Shown: positions 1 through 8,853 of the stretch, piece after piece
Numbering within the stretch: position 1 is the stretch's first letter
Layout: the number at the start of each line of letters is the position of its first letter
Assembly (NCBI RefSeq): GCF_000719705.1
Contig: NZ_JOHO01000015.1
Location: 66,993-130,992 of the forward strand
Reading direction: 5' to 3'
Origin: Streptomyces sp. NRRL S-350
Lineage (GTDB): Bacteria; Actinomycetota; Actinomycetes; Streptomycetales; Streptomycetaceae
DNA: 64,000 nucleotides
Notes under the pieces: model-generated
Database searches by the model: none
Told to the model about the DNA's origin: nothing
Seen by the model: the letters and a program-made list of their open reading frames with translations, nothing else
Position numbers and translations under genes: made by a program

Positions 1-1
1 C

Positions 2-1108
2 GACGGCTCGAACCAGATGCTCGGCGTCTGGGGCACCGACAAGCTCGCCGTCCGCGCCGACAGCGCCGGCATCAAGGCCTACAACCTGGCGGACGGCAAG
101 GAGGCCTGGACGATCCCCGCCCCGGCCGGCAGCAAGGAGATCTGCACCGCCTCGTACGGCGCCAACTCCAAGAACATCGCCGCCGTCTCCTTCAACACCG
201 GTGACAGCGACTGCTCCACGGTCGGCGCCATCGACCTGACCCAGGGCAAGCTGCTCTGGAGCGTGAAGGTCTCGGCCGACCGGATGTCCTCGCCGACTCT
301 GAGCGTCACCGAGAACGTCGTCGCCGTCGGCGGCAGCGCGGTCGGCGGCCTGAACATCGCCAACGGCCAGCCGGCCTGGCAGTTCCAGCCGCGCGACAAG
401 GACTGCAGCGTGCGCGGCCGCGCGGCCGGCAACCAGATCGCGGTCAGCGACCGCTGCTACGGCGGCAGCGGCCCCAAGTCGCAGCTCGTCATCGTGAACG
501 CCGACACCGGCAAGGCGGCCAGCACGCCGATCACCCTGACCGGCAGCATCGAGCAGGTCGACCAGGTCGTCCAGGACAAGCCGCTGGTCCTGCTGATGAC
601 CAACGGCCCGCAGGGCGACTACGTCCTGCCGTTCGACAAGGACAACAAGCCGGGCACCCAGATGTCCGTCAAGGAGCCCGGCTCGGACAGCCTGCGCCTG
701 TCCGGACAGGACGAGGCCTTCACCCGGAACGTGGTCAGCGGCACCACGCTGTACGTCCAGGTCGGCGGCGCCAAGTCGGGCATCAACGCCTACGACCTGA
801 ACACCGGCAAGCGCCTGTGGGCGGCCACCACCTCCTCGGCCAGCAACGACATGCGCCTGGTGGCCGGCACCGACAAGGACGGCAAGATCCGCGCCATCGT
901 CGAGCAGGGCTACGAGAAGCCGGCCCGCCTGGTCACGCTCTCGCCCACCGACGGCTCGATGACCGACATCGGCACCATCGCCATGCCGAACGGCCTGGAC
1001 ATCGGCAGCAGCACCTCCGAGTACCTCGTCTCGGACGACGGCGGCGCGATCTACGCCTTCCGTCGCTACAGCTCCACCGACGGTCCGCTGACCAAGTGGA
1101 AGAAGTGA
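2..1108 (+). CDS. PQQ-type beta-propeller protein, C-terminal part
   Basis: The gene enters from the left edge already open; 368 residues are visible. It contains repeated blades with the PQQ-like signature of an aromatic or small residue, an Asp-x-x-x-Gly turn and a Trp, seen as AYNLADGKEAW, AIDLTQGKLLW, GLNIANGQPAW and AYDLNTGKRLW. These repeats are typical of outer-face or cytoplasmic-tail PQQ-like propellers in streptomycetes, often the sensor half of a membrane protein. No catalytic or cofactor-binding residues stand out, so a structural or binding role is more likely than a quinoprotein dehydrogenase. The Met at 17 is internal and not a believable start. The gene is followed by a GC-rich hairpin. 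Confidence 0.8.
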   Translation, partial: DGSNQMLGVWGTDKLAVRADSAGIKAYNLADGKEAWTIPAPAGSKEICTASYGANSKNIAAVSFNTGDSDCSTVGAIDLTQGKLLWSVKVSADRMSSPTLSVTENVVAVGGSAVGGLNIANGQPAWQFQPRDKDCSVRGRAAGNQIAVSDRCYGGSGPKSQLVIVNADTGKAASTPITLTGSIEQVDQVVQDKPLVLLMTNGPQGDYVLPFDKDNKPGTQMSVKEPGSDSLRLSGQDEAFTRNVVSGTTLYVQVGGAKSGINAYDLNTGKRLWAATTSSASNDMRLVAGTDKDGKIRAIVEQGYEKPARLVTLSPTDGSMTDIGTIAMPNGLDIGSSTSEYLVSDDGGAIYAFRRYSSTDGPLTKWKK

Positions 1109-1140
1109 TGCCGGGGGCATGACCCCTCGTCGCGGCCGAT

Positions 1141-1187
1141 GCGGGCGGGGCGGGCACGGGCGATCCGCCCGGGCCCGCCCCGCCTGC
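1141..1187 (+). terminator. GC-rich hairpin after propeller gene
   Basis: Two 15-base arms (1141-1155 and 1173-1187) pair with one mismatch, with a second small stem inside. It begins 32 bases after the stop codon and has no U-run, as usual for actinomycete terminators. Confidence 0.6.
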
Positions 1188-1258
1188 GATTTTCCGGCGG
1201 GCCCGTCCGTTGAACGTGCGAGGATTCGCACCATCAGCCCGACAAAGGAGCGCAGCCA

Positions 1259-3838
1259 GTGCCCGGCACAAACCTGACCCGCGAGGAGGCCCGCACCCGG
1301 GCCGACCTCCTCCACGTGGACGCCTACGACATCGAGCTCGACCTCGGCTCGGCCCGTGCGGGCGGCACGTTCCGGTCCACCACGGTGGTCCGGTTCACCG
1401 CCACCACGCCCGGCGCGGACACCTTCATCGACCTCGTCGCCCCCAGCGTCGAGGAGATCACCCTCAACGGCGCGACGCTCGACCCGGCGAGCTTCGCCGA
1501 CAGCCGCATCCCGCTGCCCAACCTGGCCGCCGAGAACGAGCTGCGGGTCGTCGCCGACTGCGCGTACACCAACACCGGCGAGGGCCTGCACCGGTTCGTC
1601 GACCCGGTCGACGGCGAGACCTACCTGTACACCCAGTTCGAGGTGCCGGACGCCCGCCGGGTCTTCGCCACCTTCGAACAGCCCGACCTGAAGGCCACGT
1701 TCGCGTTCACCGTGACCGCGCCCGAGGGCTGGGTCGTGGTCTCCAACTCGCCCACCCCGACCCCGGTCGGCGACGGCGCCACCCGAGTCTGGAAGTTCGA
1801 GCCCACCGGCCGGATCTCCAGCTACATCACCGCGCTGATCGCCGGCCCGTACGTCGGCGTCTTCGACAGCTACGAGAACGGCGAGCAGAAGGTGCCGCTG
1901 GGCGTCTACTGCCGGCCCTCGCTGCGCGAGTTCCTGGACCCGGAAGCCATCTTCGAGGTCACCAAGCAGGGCTTCGACTACTTCCAGGAGAAGTTCGACT
2001 ACCCGTACCCGTTCGCCAAGTACGACCAGCTGTTCGTACCGGAGTTCAACGCCGGCGCGATGGAGAACGCGGGCGCCGTCACCCTGCGCGACCAGTACGT
2101 GTTCCGCTCCAAGGTCACCGACGCCGCCTACGAGGCCCGCGCCGCCACCATCCTCCACGAGCTCGCCCACATGTGGTTCGGCGACCTCGTCACCATGGAG
2201 TGGTGGAACGACCTCTGGCTGAACGAGTCGTTCGCGACCTTCGCCGAAGCCGTCTGCCAGGCCGAAGCCCCCGGCTCCAAGTGGCCCCACTCCTGGACCA
2301 CCTTCGCCAACCAGATGAAGACCTGGGCCTACCGGCAGGACCAACTGCCCTCCACCCACCCCATCATGGCCGACATCAACGACCTGGAGGACGTCCAGGT
2401 CAACTTCGACGGCATCACCTACGCCAAGGGCGCCTCGGTGCTCAAGCAGCTGGTGGCCTACGTCGGCCAGGACGCCTTCTTCCAGGGCGTGCAGGCCTAC
2501 TTCAAGCGCCACGCCTGGGGCAACACCCGGCTGAGCGACCTCCTCGGCGCCCTGGAGGAAGCCAGCGGCCGCGACCTCAAGGCCTGGTCCAAGTCCTGGC
2601 TGGAGACCGCCGGCATCAACGTGCTGCGCCCCGCCATCACCCTCAACACGGACGGCGAGATCGAGACCTTCGCCGTCCTGCAGGAAGCCCCCGCACTGCC
2701 CGCCGGCGCCAAGGGCGAGGCCGTGCTGCGGCCGCACCGCATCGCGATCGGCCTGTACGAGCTCGACGGCGACACCCTGGTGCGCACCGACCGGATCGAA
2801 CTGGACGTCGACGGCCCGCGCACCGAGGTGCCCGAACTGGTCGGACGTCACCGCCCCGCCGTCGTCCTGCTGAACGACGACGACCTCTCGTACGCCAAGA
2901 TCCGGCTCGACGAGGACTCGCTCGCCGTCGTCACCGAGAACCTCGGCGGCTTCACCGACTCGCTCCCCCGCGCCCTCTGCTGGGCCTCCGCCTGGGACAT
3001 GACCCGCGACGGCGAACTCGCCGCCCGCGACTACCTGGCGCTCGCCCTGTCCGGCATCGGCCGCGAGAGCGACATCGGCGTCGTGCAGTCCGTCCAGCGC
3101 CAGGTCAAGCTCGCCCTCGACGCCTACACCGACCCGGACTGGCGCGAGCAGGGCCTCGCCCGCTGGGCCGCCGCCGCCGAGGAACACCTGCGCGCCGCCG
3201 AACCCGGCAGCGACCACCAGCTGGCCTGGGCCCGCACCCTCGCCTCCGTCGCCCGGACGGACGGTCAGCTCGGACTGCTCGCCGGACTGCTGGACGGCAC
3301 CGCCGAGATCAAGGGCCTCGCCGTCGACACCGAACTGCGCTGGACGCTGCTCACCCGCCTCGCCGCCACCGGGCGCGCCGACGAAGCCGAGATCGCGGCC
3401 GAACTCGAGCGGGACAACACCGCGGCCGGCCAGGAGCACGCGGCCACCTGCCGCGCCGCCCGACCCACCGCCGAGGCCAAGGCGGAGGCCTGGGCGTCGG
3501 TCGTGGAATCGGACACGCTGACGAACTACGTGCAGGAGGCCGTCATCGCCGGCTTCCAGCAGTCCGACCAGCGCGACCTGCTCGCCCCGTACGCGGCCAA
3601 GTACTTCGCCGCCGTCAAGGGCGTCTGGGAGACCCGCAGCCACGAGATCTCGCAGCAGATCATCGTCGGGCTGTACCCGGCGCTGCAGGTGACGGCCGCG
3701 ACGCTGGAGGCGACGGACGCGTGGCTCGCCACCGCCGAACCGGCACCCGCACTGCGGCGCCAGGTCATCGAGGCGCGGGCCGGCATCGAGCGCGCCCTCA
3801 AGGCCCAGGAGGCCGACCGGGCGGCGGGAAGCCGCTGA
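1259..3838 (+). CDS. pepN: aminopeptidase N, M1 family
   Basis: An 859-residue cytoplasmic zinc aminopeptidase that removes N-terminal residues from peptides. The substrate-binding GAMEN motif is at residues 266-270. The zinc site HELAH starts at His300 (His300, His304) with the third ligand Glu323 in NESFA, giving the M1 pattern HExxH-18-E. Length matches actinobacterial PepN of about 850-860 residues, with an ERAP1-like C-terminal helical domain after about residue 500. The start is the GTG at 1259, chosen because AAAGGAG lies eight bases upstream (1244-1250). It stands alone between two terminator hairpins. Confidence 0.95.
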   Translation: MPGTNLTREEARTRADLLHVDAYDIELDLGSARAGGTFRSTTVVRFTATTPGADTFIDLVAPSVEEITLNGATLDPASFADSRIPLPNLAAENELRVVADCAYTNTGEGLHRFVDPVDGETYLYTQFEVPDARRVFATFEQPDLKATFAFTVTAPEGWVVVSNSPTPTPVGDGATRVWKFEPTGRISSYITALIAGPYVGVFDSYENGEQKVPLGVYCRPSLREFLDPEAIFEVTKQGFDYFQEKFDYPYPFAKYDQLFVPEFNAGAMENAGAVTLRDQYVFRSKVTDAAYEARAATILHELAHMWFGDLVTMEWWNDLWLNESFATFAEAVCQAEAPGSKWPHSWTTFANQMKTWAYRQDQLPSTHPIMADINDLEDVQVNFDGITYAKGASVLKQLVAYVGQDAFFQGVQAYFKRHAWGNTRLSDLLGALEEASGRDLKAWSKSWLETAGINVLRPAITLNTDGEIETFAVLQEAPALPAGAKGEAVLRPHRIAIGLYELDGDTLVRTDRIELDVDGPRTEVPELVGRHRPAVVLLNDDDLSYAKIRLDEDSLAVVTENLGGFTDSLPRALCWASAWDMTRDGELAARDYLALALSGIGRESDIGVVQSVQRQVKLALDAYTDPDWREQGLARWAAAAEEHLRAAEPGSDHQLAWARTLASVARTDGQLGLLAGLLDGTAEIKGLAVDTELRWTLLTRLAATGRADEAEIAAELERDNTAAGQEHAATCRAARPTAEAKAEAWASVVESDTLTNYVQEAVIAGFQQSDQRDLLAPYAAKYFAAVKGVWETRSHEISQQIIVGLYPALQVTAATLEATDAWLATAEPAPALRRQVIEARAGIERALKAQEADRAAGSR

Positions 3839-3862
3839 CGGGTCACGGCCGCGGACAGCCGG

Positions 3863-3894
3863 AAGGGGCGTCGGACGATCGTCCGGCGCCCCTT
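3863..3894. terminator. hairpin terminator between convergent genes
   Basis: An inverted repeat of about 14 bases per arm with one G-U pair, centred on GATC. It lies 25 bases after the aminopeptidase stop and between convergent genes, so it may serve both. Confidence 0.65.
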
Positions 3895-3901
3895 CGGGGT
3901 C

Positions 3902-4000
3902 GTGCTGGTCGTGCGGGTCATGCGAGGCATGCCGGTCGTGCAGGTCGTGCCGGTCGTGCGAGGCATGCGGGTCGTGCTGGTCCTGAGCGGGCGCCGTACG
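3902..4000. repeat. degenerate GTCGTGC-type direct repeats
   Basis: A run of imperfect short direct repeats built from GTCGTGCNGG and GCATGCGGG variants. It fills the gap between aminopeptidase N and the small membrane protein. A further GGTTGTCCGC repeat follows near 4075-4105. No protein is supported here on either strand. Confidence 0.5.
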
Positions 4001-4122
4001 GGCGCTCGGGCCCGAGTGGACCTCCGCGCGGTGGCTCGGGGCGGCTCGGGGTGGTTCAGGGTCGTTCGCGTTGCCCGCGATTGTTCGCGGTTGTCCGCGG
4101 TTGTCCGGGGTGGCTCAGGTGG

Positions 4123-4350
4123 CTACTTCTTCTTGCCCTTGCCGTACGGCAGACCGGCCAGCCCGGCGATGACCGCGAAGGCGACCAGCGGGAGGAACAC
4201 GTACAGGCCGAGGGTCTGGCCGACACTCAGGCCGGAACCCGGGTCGTCACCGTCGTCCCTGGTGAAGGCCATGGCGGGCGACGACAGCAGCATCATGAGC
4301 GTGACCGTTGCGGAGACCGCGCCGGCTCGCAAAGCGTTCCTCTTGTCCAC
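4123..4350 (-). CDS. small secreted or membrane protein, 75 aa
   Basis: The product has a basic N-terminus, a hydrophobic stretch (about residues 12-27) ending in SSPAMAF like a signal peptide, a short acidic linker (DDGDDPG), a second hydrophobic segment (about 47-66) and a Lys-rich tail (GKGKKK). This suggests a small membrane protein with the tail in the cytoplasm. The start is GTG at 4350 with GGAAA just upstream. I recognise the type as a small streptomycete conserved hypothetical but cannot give it a function. Confidence 0.7.
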   Translation of the reverse strand: MDKRNALRAGAVSATVTLMMLLSSPAMAFTRDDGDDPGSGLSVGQTLGLYVFLPLVAFAVIAGLAGLPYGKGKKK

Positions 4351-4422
4351 GTTTCCAACTTACCCGCCGCTTATGGGAGGGCGCGCGTCGGGGTCGGCCT
4401 GGTGGGGTGGGTGGCCGGCGCG

Positions 4423-4478
4423 GGGTGGCCGGTGCGGTGTGGCCGGTGCGGTGTGGCCGGTGCGGTGTGGCCGGTGCG
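4423..4478. repeat. 14-bp tandem repeat, four copies
   Basis: Four adjacent copies of a 14-base unit (GTGTGGCCGGTGCG; the first copy differs by one base) lie between the small membrane protein and the 3' end of the glucanotransferase gene. They are non-coding, and slipped-strand copy-number variation would be expected. Confidence 0.85.
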
Positions 4479-4524
4479 GGGTGGTGGGGGCAGCGGAGTG
4501 CGCCTGCCGAGCGGGCCTTCCGCC

Positions 4525-6648
4525 TCACAGGGACGGGTTGCGGGGGCTGGGCGGGGCGAGGAGGTGCGCCAGGAGGCGGGCGGCGGGGGTGGTGGCGAGG
4601 CGGTCGAGGGTGACCGGGACACCGGTGCCGTCGGCGATGGGGAGGCGCCAGTTCGGGTACTGGTCCCAGGTGCCGGGCAGGTTCTGCGGGCGCGGGTCGC
4701 CGACCAGGTCCGGCAGCCAGACGCCGACCAGCTCCGCCGGGGTGGACCGCAGGAAGCGGTACAGCGCGGGCATCGACAGCGGCTCGCCCGGCTGGAGCAG
4801 GCCCCGGGCGGTCAGCTCGGCCCGCCAGTCCGCCAGCTCCGCGGCCGCCTCCTCCTGCTCCTCCCCCAGGGGGCGGGCCAGCAGCCCCAGCCGGTGCCGC
4901 AGCTCGACGTGCTCCCCGGAGAGCCGGGCGGCGGTGCTCGGCAGGTCGTGGGTGGTGAGGGTGGCCAGGCAGCCCGGCCGCCAGCGGTCGGCGGCCAGGA
5001 TGCCGCCGTCCGCCTGCCAGTCCCGCTCGAACCAGAGGACCGACGTGCCGAGCACCCCGCGCTCCGCCAGTTCCTCGCGTACGCCCGGCTCGACCGTGCC
5101 GAGGTCCTCGCCGATCACCGCCGTCCCGGCCCGGTGCGCCTCCAGGGCCAGCACGCCGAGCATCGCCTCGGCGTCGTAGCGGACGTACGCGCCCTCGGTG
5201 GGCGGGTGGCCGACCGGTACCCACCAGAGGCGGAACAGGCCCATCACGTGGTCGATGCGCAGGGCCCCGGCGTGCCGGATCGCCGCCCGCAGCAGTTCGG
5301 CGTACGGGGCGTAGCCGGCCTCGGCGAGGGCGTCGGGGCGCCAGGGCGGCAGACCCCAGTCCTGGCCGTGCGCGTTGAAGGCGTCCGGCGGGGCGCCGAC
5401 CGAGATGCCGCCCGCCAGGACGTCCTGCAGGGCCCAGGCGTCGGCGCCGTCCGGGTGGGCGCCGACGGCGAGGTCGTGGATCAGGCCGACCGGCATGCCG
5501 GACTCCCGGGCCGCCTGCTGGGCGGCGGCGAGCTGCTGGTCGACCTGCCAGGCGAGCCAGCGGTGGAACTCCACCCGGTCCTTGAGCTCCTTCTCCGCCT
5601 GCTCCACGTGTGGGCCGTCCGGGTGACGCAGGCCCTTCGGCCAGTGGTGCCAGTCGGCGCCGTGCACCTCGGCCAGGGCGCTCCACAGGGCGTGCCGGCG
5701 CAGCCACTCGCCCTCGCGGCACCGGAACGTCCCGTACGCGGCCTCGCGGCCGGGCCCGCGCGGCACCTCGTGCAGCAGCTCCAGGGCCTCGCGCTTGAGC
5801 GCCCAGACGGCGTCGCGGTCGATCAGGCCGTCGTGCCCGAGCACCTCCTCGCGCAGCCGGGCGGCGCGGCGGGCCAGGTCGTCGACCTGCGCCCGCTGCT
5901 CCCCGTTCAGGAACGCGTACTCGGGGACCGCCTCGACCCGCAGGTGCACCGGGTCCGCGAAACGGCGGGAGGACGGGCGGTAGGGGGACGGGTCCGACGG
6001 GGCGGCGGGGAGCGCCTGGTGCAGCGGGTTGATCTGCACGAAGCCCGCGCCGAGACCGGCACCCGCCCACTGCGCCAGCTCGGCGAGGTCGCCGAGGTCG
6101 CCCATGCCCCACGAGCGGTCGGACAGGACCGAGTACAACTGGGCCAGGAACCCCCAACTGCGGCCCGGCAGTTGGGGAAGCCGCTGCGGGGCGACGATGA
6201 GCGCCGCCCTGGCCTTCGTGCCGCGGGACTCCGCCGTGAGAGTGTGCCGCCCGAGGGGCAGGTCGGCGGGCAGCCAGTGCGAGTGCCCGCACGGCAGCTC
6301 CCAACTCCCGCCGCCCTCCAACGCCACGTGCAGCCGCGCGTCCGCCGGCACGTCCAGCGCGGTGCGCCGCCCCTGCCGGACCACCACGCACGGCGGCAGC
6401 AACCGGGCCTGCTGCCCAGCCCGGTGACGCTCCAACGCCTCCCGCACCTCCTCCGGCGACCCGGCCGCCACCCCCAGCGCCCCCAGCACCGCGACCAGCG
6501 TCCGCGCTCCCACCGCCTGCCCACCCGGCCCCGGGTGCCGGGTGTCCACCCCGTACGCCTGCGCCAGCGCCAGCAGTTCGGCGGGCGGCGGCGGAGCATC
6601 CTGCGCCGGCACCTGCTCGGCTCCGTCACTGTCGTGGTAAGCGGCCAC
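4525..6648 (-). CDS. malQ: 4-alpha-glucanotransferase (amylomaltase)
   Basis: A 707-residue GH77 enzyme that transfers alpha-1,4-glucan segments between maltodextrins in glycogen and maltose metabolism. GH77 landmarks are present: RIDHVMGLFRLWW (nucleophile Asp region), IGEDLGTV (acid/base Glu) and TTHDLPS (transition-state Asp). The N-terminal ~130 residues form the extra beta-rich domain found in actinobacterial MalQ. The start is GTG at 6648 behind GGAG about seven bases upstream. It is intact, and the degenerate region lies upstream of it. Confidence 0.95.
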   Translation of the reverse strand: MAAYHDSDGAEQVPAQDAPPPPAELLALAQAYGVDTRHPGPGGQAVGARTLVAVLGALGVAAGSPEEVREALERHRAGQQARLLPPCVVVRQGRRTALDVPADARLHVALEGGGSWELPCGHSHWLPADLPLGRHTLTAESRGTKARAALIVAPQRLPQLPGRSWGFLAQLYSVLSDRSWGMGDLGDLAELAQWAGAGLGAGFVQINPLHQALPAAPSDPSPYRPSSRRFADPVHLRVEAVPEYAFLNGEQRAQVDDLARRAARLREEVLGHDGLIDRDAVWALKREALELLHEVPRGPGREAAYGTFRCREGEWLRRHALWSALAEVHGADWHHWPKGLRHPDGPHVEQAEKELKDRVEFHRWLAWQVDQQLAAAQQAARESGMPVGLIHDLAVGAHPDGADAWALQDVLAGGISVGAPPDAFNAHGQDWGLPPWRPDALAEAGYAPYAELLRAAIRHAGALRIDHVMGLFRLWWVPVGHPPTEGAYVRYDAEAMLGVLALEAHRAGTAVIGEDLGTVEPGVREELAERGVLGTSVLWFERDWQADGGILAADRWRPGCLATLTTHDLPSTAARLSGEHVELRHRLGLLARPLGEEQEEAAAELADWRAELTARGLLQPGEPLSMPALYRFLRSTPAELVGVWLPDLVGDPRPQNLPGTWDQYPNWRLPIADGTGVPVTLDRLATTPAARLLAHLLAPPSPRNPSL

Positions 6649-6742
6649 TCGCGGCTCCTGCGATGTCTCGGCAACGCCCGGTCAGGACTCACAAGTCCTA
6701 CCCGGGTAACCCCCCGACGACGCTGCGCGACACGACGGCACG

Positions 6743-6769
6743 GGGTGGATCAGCCGGGGTGGATCAGCG
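6743..6769. repeat. 13-bp direct repeat pair
   Basis: GGGGTGGATCAGC occurs twice, separated by one base, at the 3' end of the degenerate reading frame upstream of malQ. Confidence 0.6.
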
Positions 6770-6960
6770 GCAGCGGCCGGCGGGAGCGGCGCAGCGGCAG
6801 CGGCCGGCCGTCGGCGGTGGACCCGTGACTCCCCTCCGAGATGCCGAACACCTCCGCGAAGCGCTCGCGAGCCCACGTCCAGGGATTCGGCGGGGTCGCG
6901 TGGAAGGCCTGGAGCTGTACCTCTGTGGCCCCCGGAGGACGACAGCCTTCAGGAGGCCCG
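6750..6960 (-). pseudogene. possible remnant of an unrecognised gene
   Basis: The minus strand reads a protein-like C-terminal tail in one frame: PNPWTWARERFAEVFGIS, then DGRPLPLRRSRRPLPLIHPG before a TGA at 6752. Amino-acid composition is plausible. Upstream the frame loses protein character and a different frame (from about 7084) looks better, as expected after a frameshift. No start with a ribosome site is visible. I do not recognise the family. It could be the decayed 3' part of a gene cut by integration of the neighbouring element. Confidence 0.3.
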
Positions 6961-7264
6961 AAGGCCCTCCGCCCTCGTTCACCGGATCTTGAAGCCCGGA
7001 TCGCGGGCAATTCTGAGGCCGTTCCCAGAACGGATCCCCGACCCGCACAGAGTCGCTTACGACTTGCTCCGCGGCCCGGAGCAAACGGTCTATGTCCTCT
7101 GAATGCCCTCCTCTCCCGTCAACGCCGAGAGGAGGGCGCCGATGCCCGCAGCAAGAAGCTCGCTCAGCCGCCCAGCCGCCACGTCACCCACTCCGGGGCT
7201 CTGCGATGTCACCGCGGGCGCCGAAAATCTGAACGCACGCCCCGAGCCACACGAATGCGACGGC
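6961..7264. other. degenerate stretch without a supported gene
   Basis: Open frames exist on both strands but none has a ribosome site, recognisable motifs or consistent codon use. It lies between two decayed minus-strand genes and probably holds more remnants of the integrated element's left side. Confidence 0.4.
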
Positions 7265-7642
7265 TCAGCGGGCAGGCTCGCCAGCGCCCACCTCGAGGGC
7301 TGCGACATCGGCGCGGAAGTCGGCAAGCTGCTCAGCCGCCTCGGCCGCGGCCTGCTCCAGTGCCTCGACGTGGGCCGCCATCCCGCCCACGGGCATGGTC
7401 TCCCGGCTCGGACCGTCGAGCTCATCCGCGCCGGACTTGGTCGTGGTGGGCGGCGAAGGAGCCTTCGCCGGGGCGCGAGATCGCCCAGCCGCCCTGCTTC
7501 AGCAAGGCCATGGCCTCTGAACGGTCAAGCTGGAGGCCCCGAACTCCCGCGTCAACACGCTCTGCATCGGCAGCGCGTCGCCCCAACTTCCGCCCGGAAT
7601 GGATCTGCTCCTGCAGCGTCTCGGCGATGATCTCGAACGCGA
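7265..7642 (-). pseudogene. frameshifted GntR-family regulator
   Basis: Read on the minus strand across three frames, this stretch gives a GntR winged-helix protein like those of actinomycete integrative elements. FEIIAETLQEQIHSG is followed, after a one-base shift near 7587, by GDALPMQSVLTREFGASSLT. A second shift near 7511 gives AMALLKQGGWAISRPGEGSF. A third shift near 7456 leads into a tail with an acidic coiled segment (HVEALEQAAAEAAEQLADF) ending at TGA 7267-7265. At least three indels break it, so no functional repressor is expected. Its position beside the SpdB/Rep genes matches KorSA-type regulators of such elements. Confidence 0.75.
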
Positions 7643-7680
7643 GTGAGCCCCTGCCCCGGAGGATCCGGGGAGGGGCTCAC
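7643..7680. terminator. hairpin at the 5' side of the GntR remnant
   Basis: GTGAGCCCCT at 7643 pairs with AGGGGCTCAC ending at 7680, and an inner CCCCGG/CCGGGG stem extends it. It may be a terminator of a lost gene or an operator-like palindrome. Confidence 0.5.
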
Positions 7681-7727
7681 GTTCAGTGCTCAGTGCATCT
7701 TACAAAGCCGTCAGCAGCGACTACTCC

Positions 7728-7919
7728 ATGCCATCCATGCTCCACAGCCTCACGAGCGGCCCGTTGGCGAACAAGGCGAAATCAAGGGCCCCCGCCGGCG
7801 ACACCGCCCACCTGATCGAAGACCCGGCCGCGTACCTCGACGTCTACCCGGGCCCGGTCGACTGGAAGCCCGCCTTCATGGACGACGACGCCGACACCCT
7901 GATGACCGAAGCAGCCTGA
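7728..7919 (+). CDS. small hypothetical protein of the integrative element
   Basis: About 63 residues, ending in the acidic, well-formed sequence HLIEDPAAYLDVYPGPVDW and DDDADTLMTEAA. The C-terminal half looks like genuine coding sequence, and the gene sits 41 bases upstream of the DUF2637 gene in the same direction. The N-terminus is uncertain: ATGs at 7686, 7728 and 7737 are in frame but none has a good ribosome site, so it may be 5'-truncated. Function unknown. Confidence 0.45.
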   Translation: MPSMLHSLTSGPLANKAKSRAPAGDTAHLIEDPAAYLDVYPGPVDWKPAFMDDDADTLMTEAA

Positions 7920-7960
7920 CGACTCATGTAACTCGCTATCAAGAAAGGAGAGTTGGCCTG

Positions 7961-8713
7961 ATGGCCGAAGATCGCCTCACGCAGCGCACCGTGACCGTGG
8001 TCATGGCGGTCATCGCCCTGCTGGCGTTCGTCTTATCCTTCGGCAACGTCTGGGCACTGGCCCTTCGCCTGGGGGTGCCCCACCCGGTCGCGCCGCTGAT
8101 CGCCCCCATGGTTGACCTGTCCGTGATCGGGCTCCTCGCCGGTCTGCGCTTGCTGTCCCTGCGCGGCGTCCCGCAGGAGGAGCTGACGGCCGCAACCCGT
8201 CTGATGCACCTGTGTGGCCTGCTGACCCTGGCCCTGAACGTCGCCGAACCCCTCGTAGCCGGACACTACGGCCGTGCCGCCGTCGATGCGGTCGCGCCGC
8301 TACTGCTGCTCGGCTGGGGCCAGGTCGGCCCGCAGTTCCTCCGCCACTTCCACGCCCTGAGCGCCCCGAAGCCGGCGGAGGCTCCCGTCTCGGCTCCGGC
8401 CATGGAGCACCTGCCGGACTCGCTCGCATCGCTCAGCCCCGGACCGGAGCCCGTCCACGTACCGCCCTTCGGACCAGCGCTTGCCCCGGCTGTGGTCGTC
8501 ACCGCTGAGCCTGAGACTGTTCCCGTGCCGACCAAGAGGGCCGCGCGCGCCACGCTCCCGGCCGTCCCTGAGGCCCTGCTGATCGCTGCCCGGCGCATTG
8601 CCGAGACGCATCACGCCGAACAGGGCGAGCACATCACGCCCGGTCAGCTGAAGGCCCGCCTGGGCGTAACGCTGCCGCTGGCCACCGCCGCACACGCTCA
8701 GCTCTCCGCCTGA
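7961..8713 (+). CDS. DUF2637 membrane protein, SpdB-like
   Basis: A 250-residue protein whose N-terminal ~115 residues hold three to four hydrophobic segments (from TVVMAVIALLAFVLSFGNVW onward). A Pro/Ala-rich linker follows, then a C-terminal helical segment (residues ~200-250) resembling a small DNA-binding or dimerisation module. DUF2637/SpdB proteins are encoded beside replication genes in conjugative streptomycete plasmids and AICEs and act in intramycelial plasmid spread. ATG 7961 has AAAGGAG ten bases upstream. It is likely co-transcribed with the Rep, Xis and Int genes. Confidence 0.8.
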   Translation: MAEDRLTQRTVTVVMAVIALLAFVLSFGNVWALALRLGVPHPVAPLIAPMVDLSVIGLLAGLRLLSLRGVPQEELTAATRLMHLCGLLTLALNVAEPLVAGHYGRAAVDAVAPLLLLGWGQVGPQFLRHFHALSAPKPAEAPVSAPAMEHLPDSLASLSPGPEPVHVPPFGPALAPAVVVTAEPETVPVPTKRAARATLPAVPEALLIAARRIAETHHAEQGEHITPGQLKARLGVTLPLATAAHAQLSA

Positions 8714-8853
8714 GCCCGCCGGCCCCTTCCCCACCTGACCGACCCCGCCCGACCGGGCTCGGTTCACCATGCCCCGAGCAGCACCAACGCGCCTTCCTGA
8801 CTGGGCGGTTGCTGCTCGGGGCCACCTCACCCCACAGAAGGGAAACGCCCCGA

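Noticed and set aside
3902..4105. Possible CRISPR-like array in the short direct repeats
   Set aside because: Units are 7-12 bases, degenerate and without spacers; no cas genes anywhere in the window.
6681..6700. Similarity between GTCAGGACTCACAAGTCC here and GTCAGACTCCACAAGTCC at 12491, considered as att repeats
   Set aside because: The match needs gaps, is short, and lies inside the toxin/immunity overlap; not good enough for an attachment site.
1210..6828. Very long open frame on the plus strand, over 1,800 codons, across the aminopeptidase and glucanotransferase genes
   Set aside because: It is a shadow of high-GC coding: Arg/Pro/Gly-rich composition, no motifs, and complete overlap with two clear genes.
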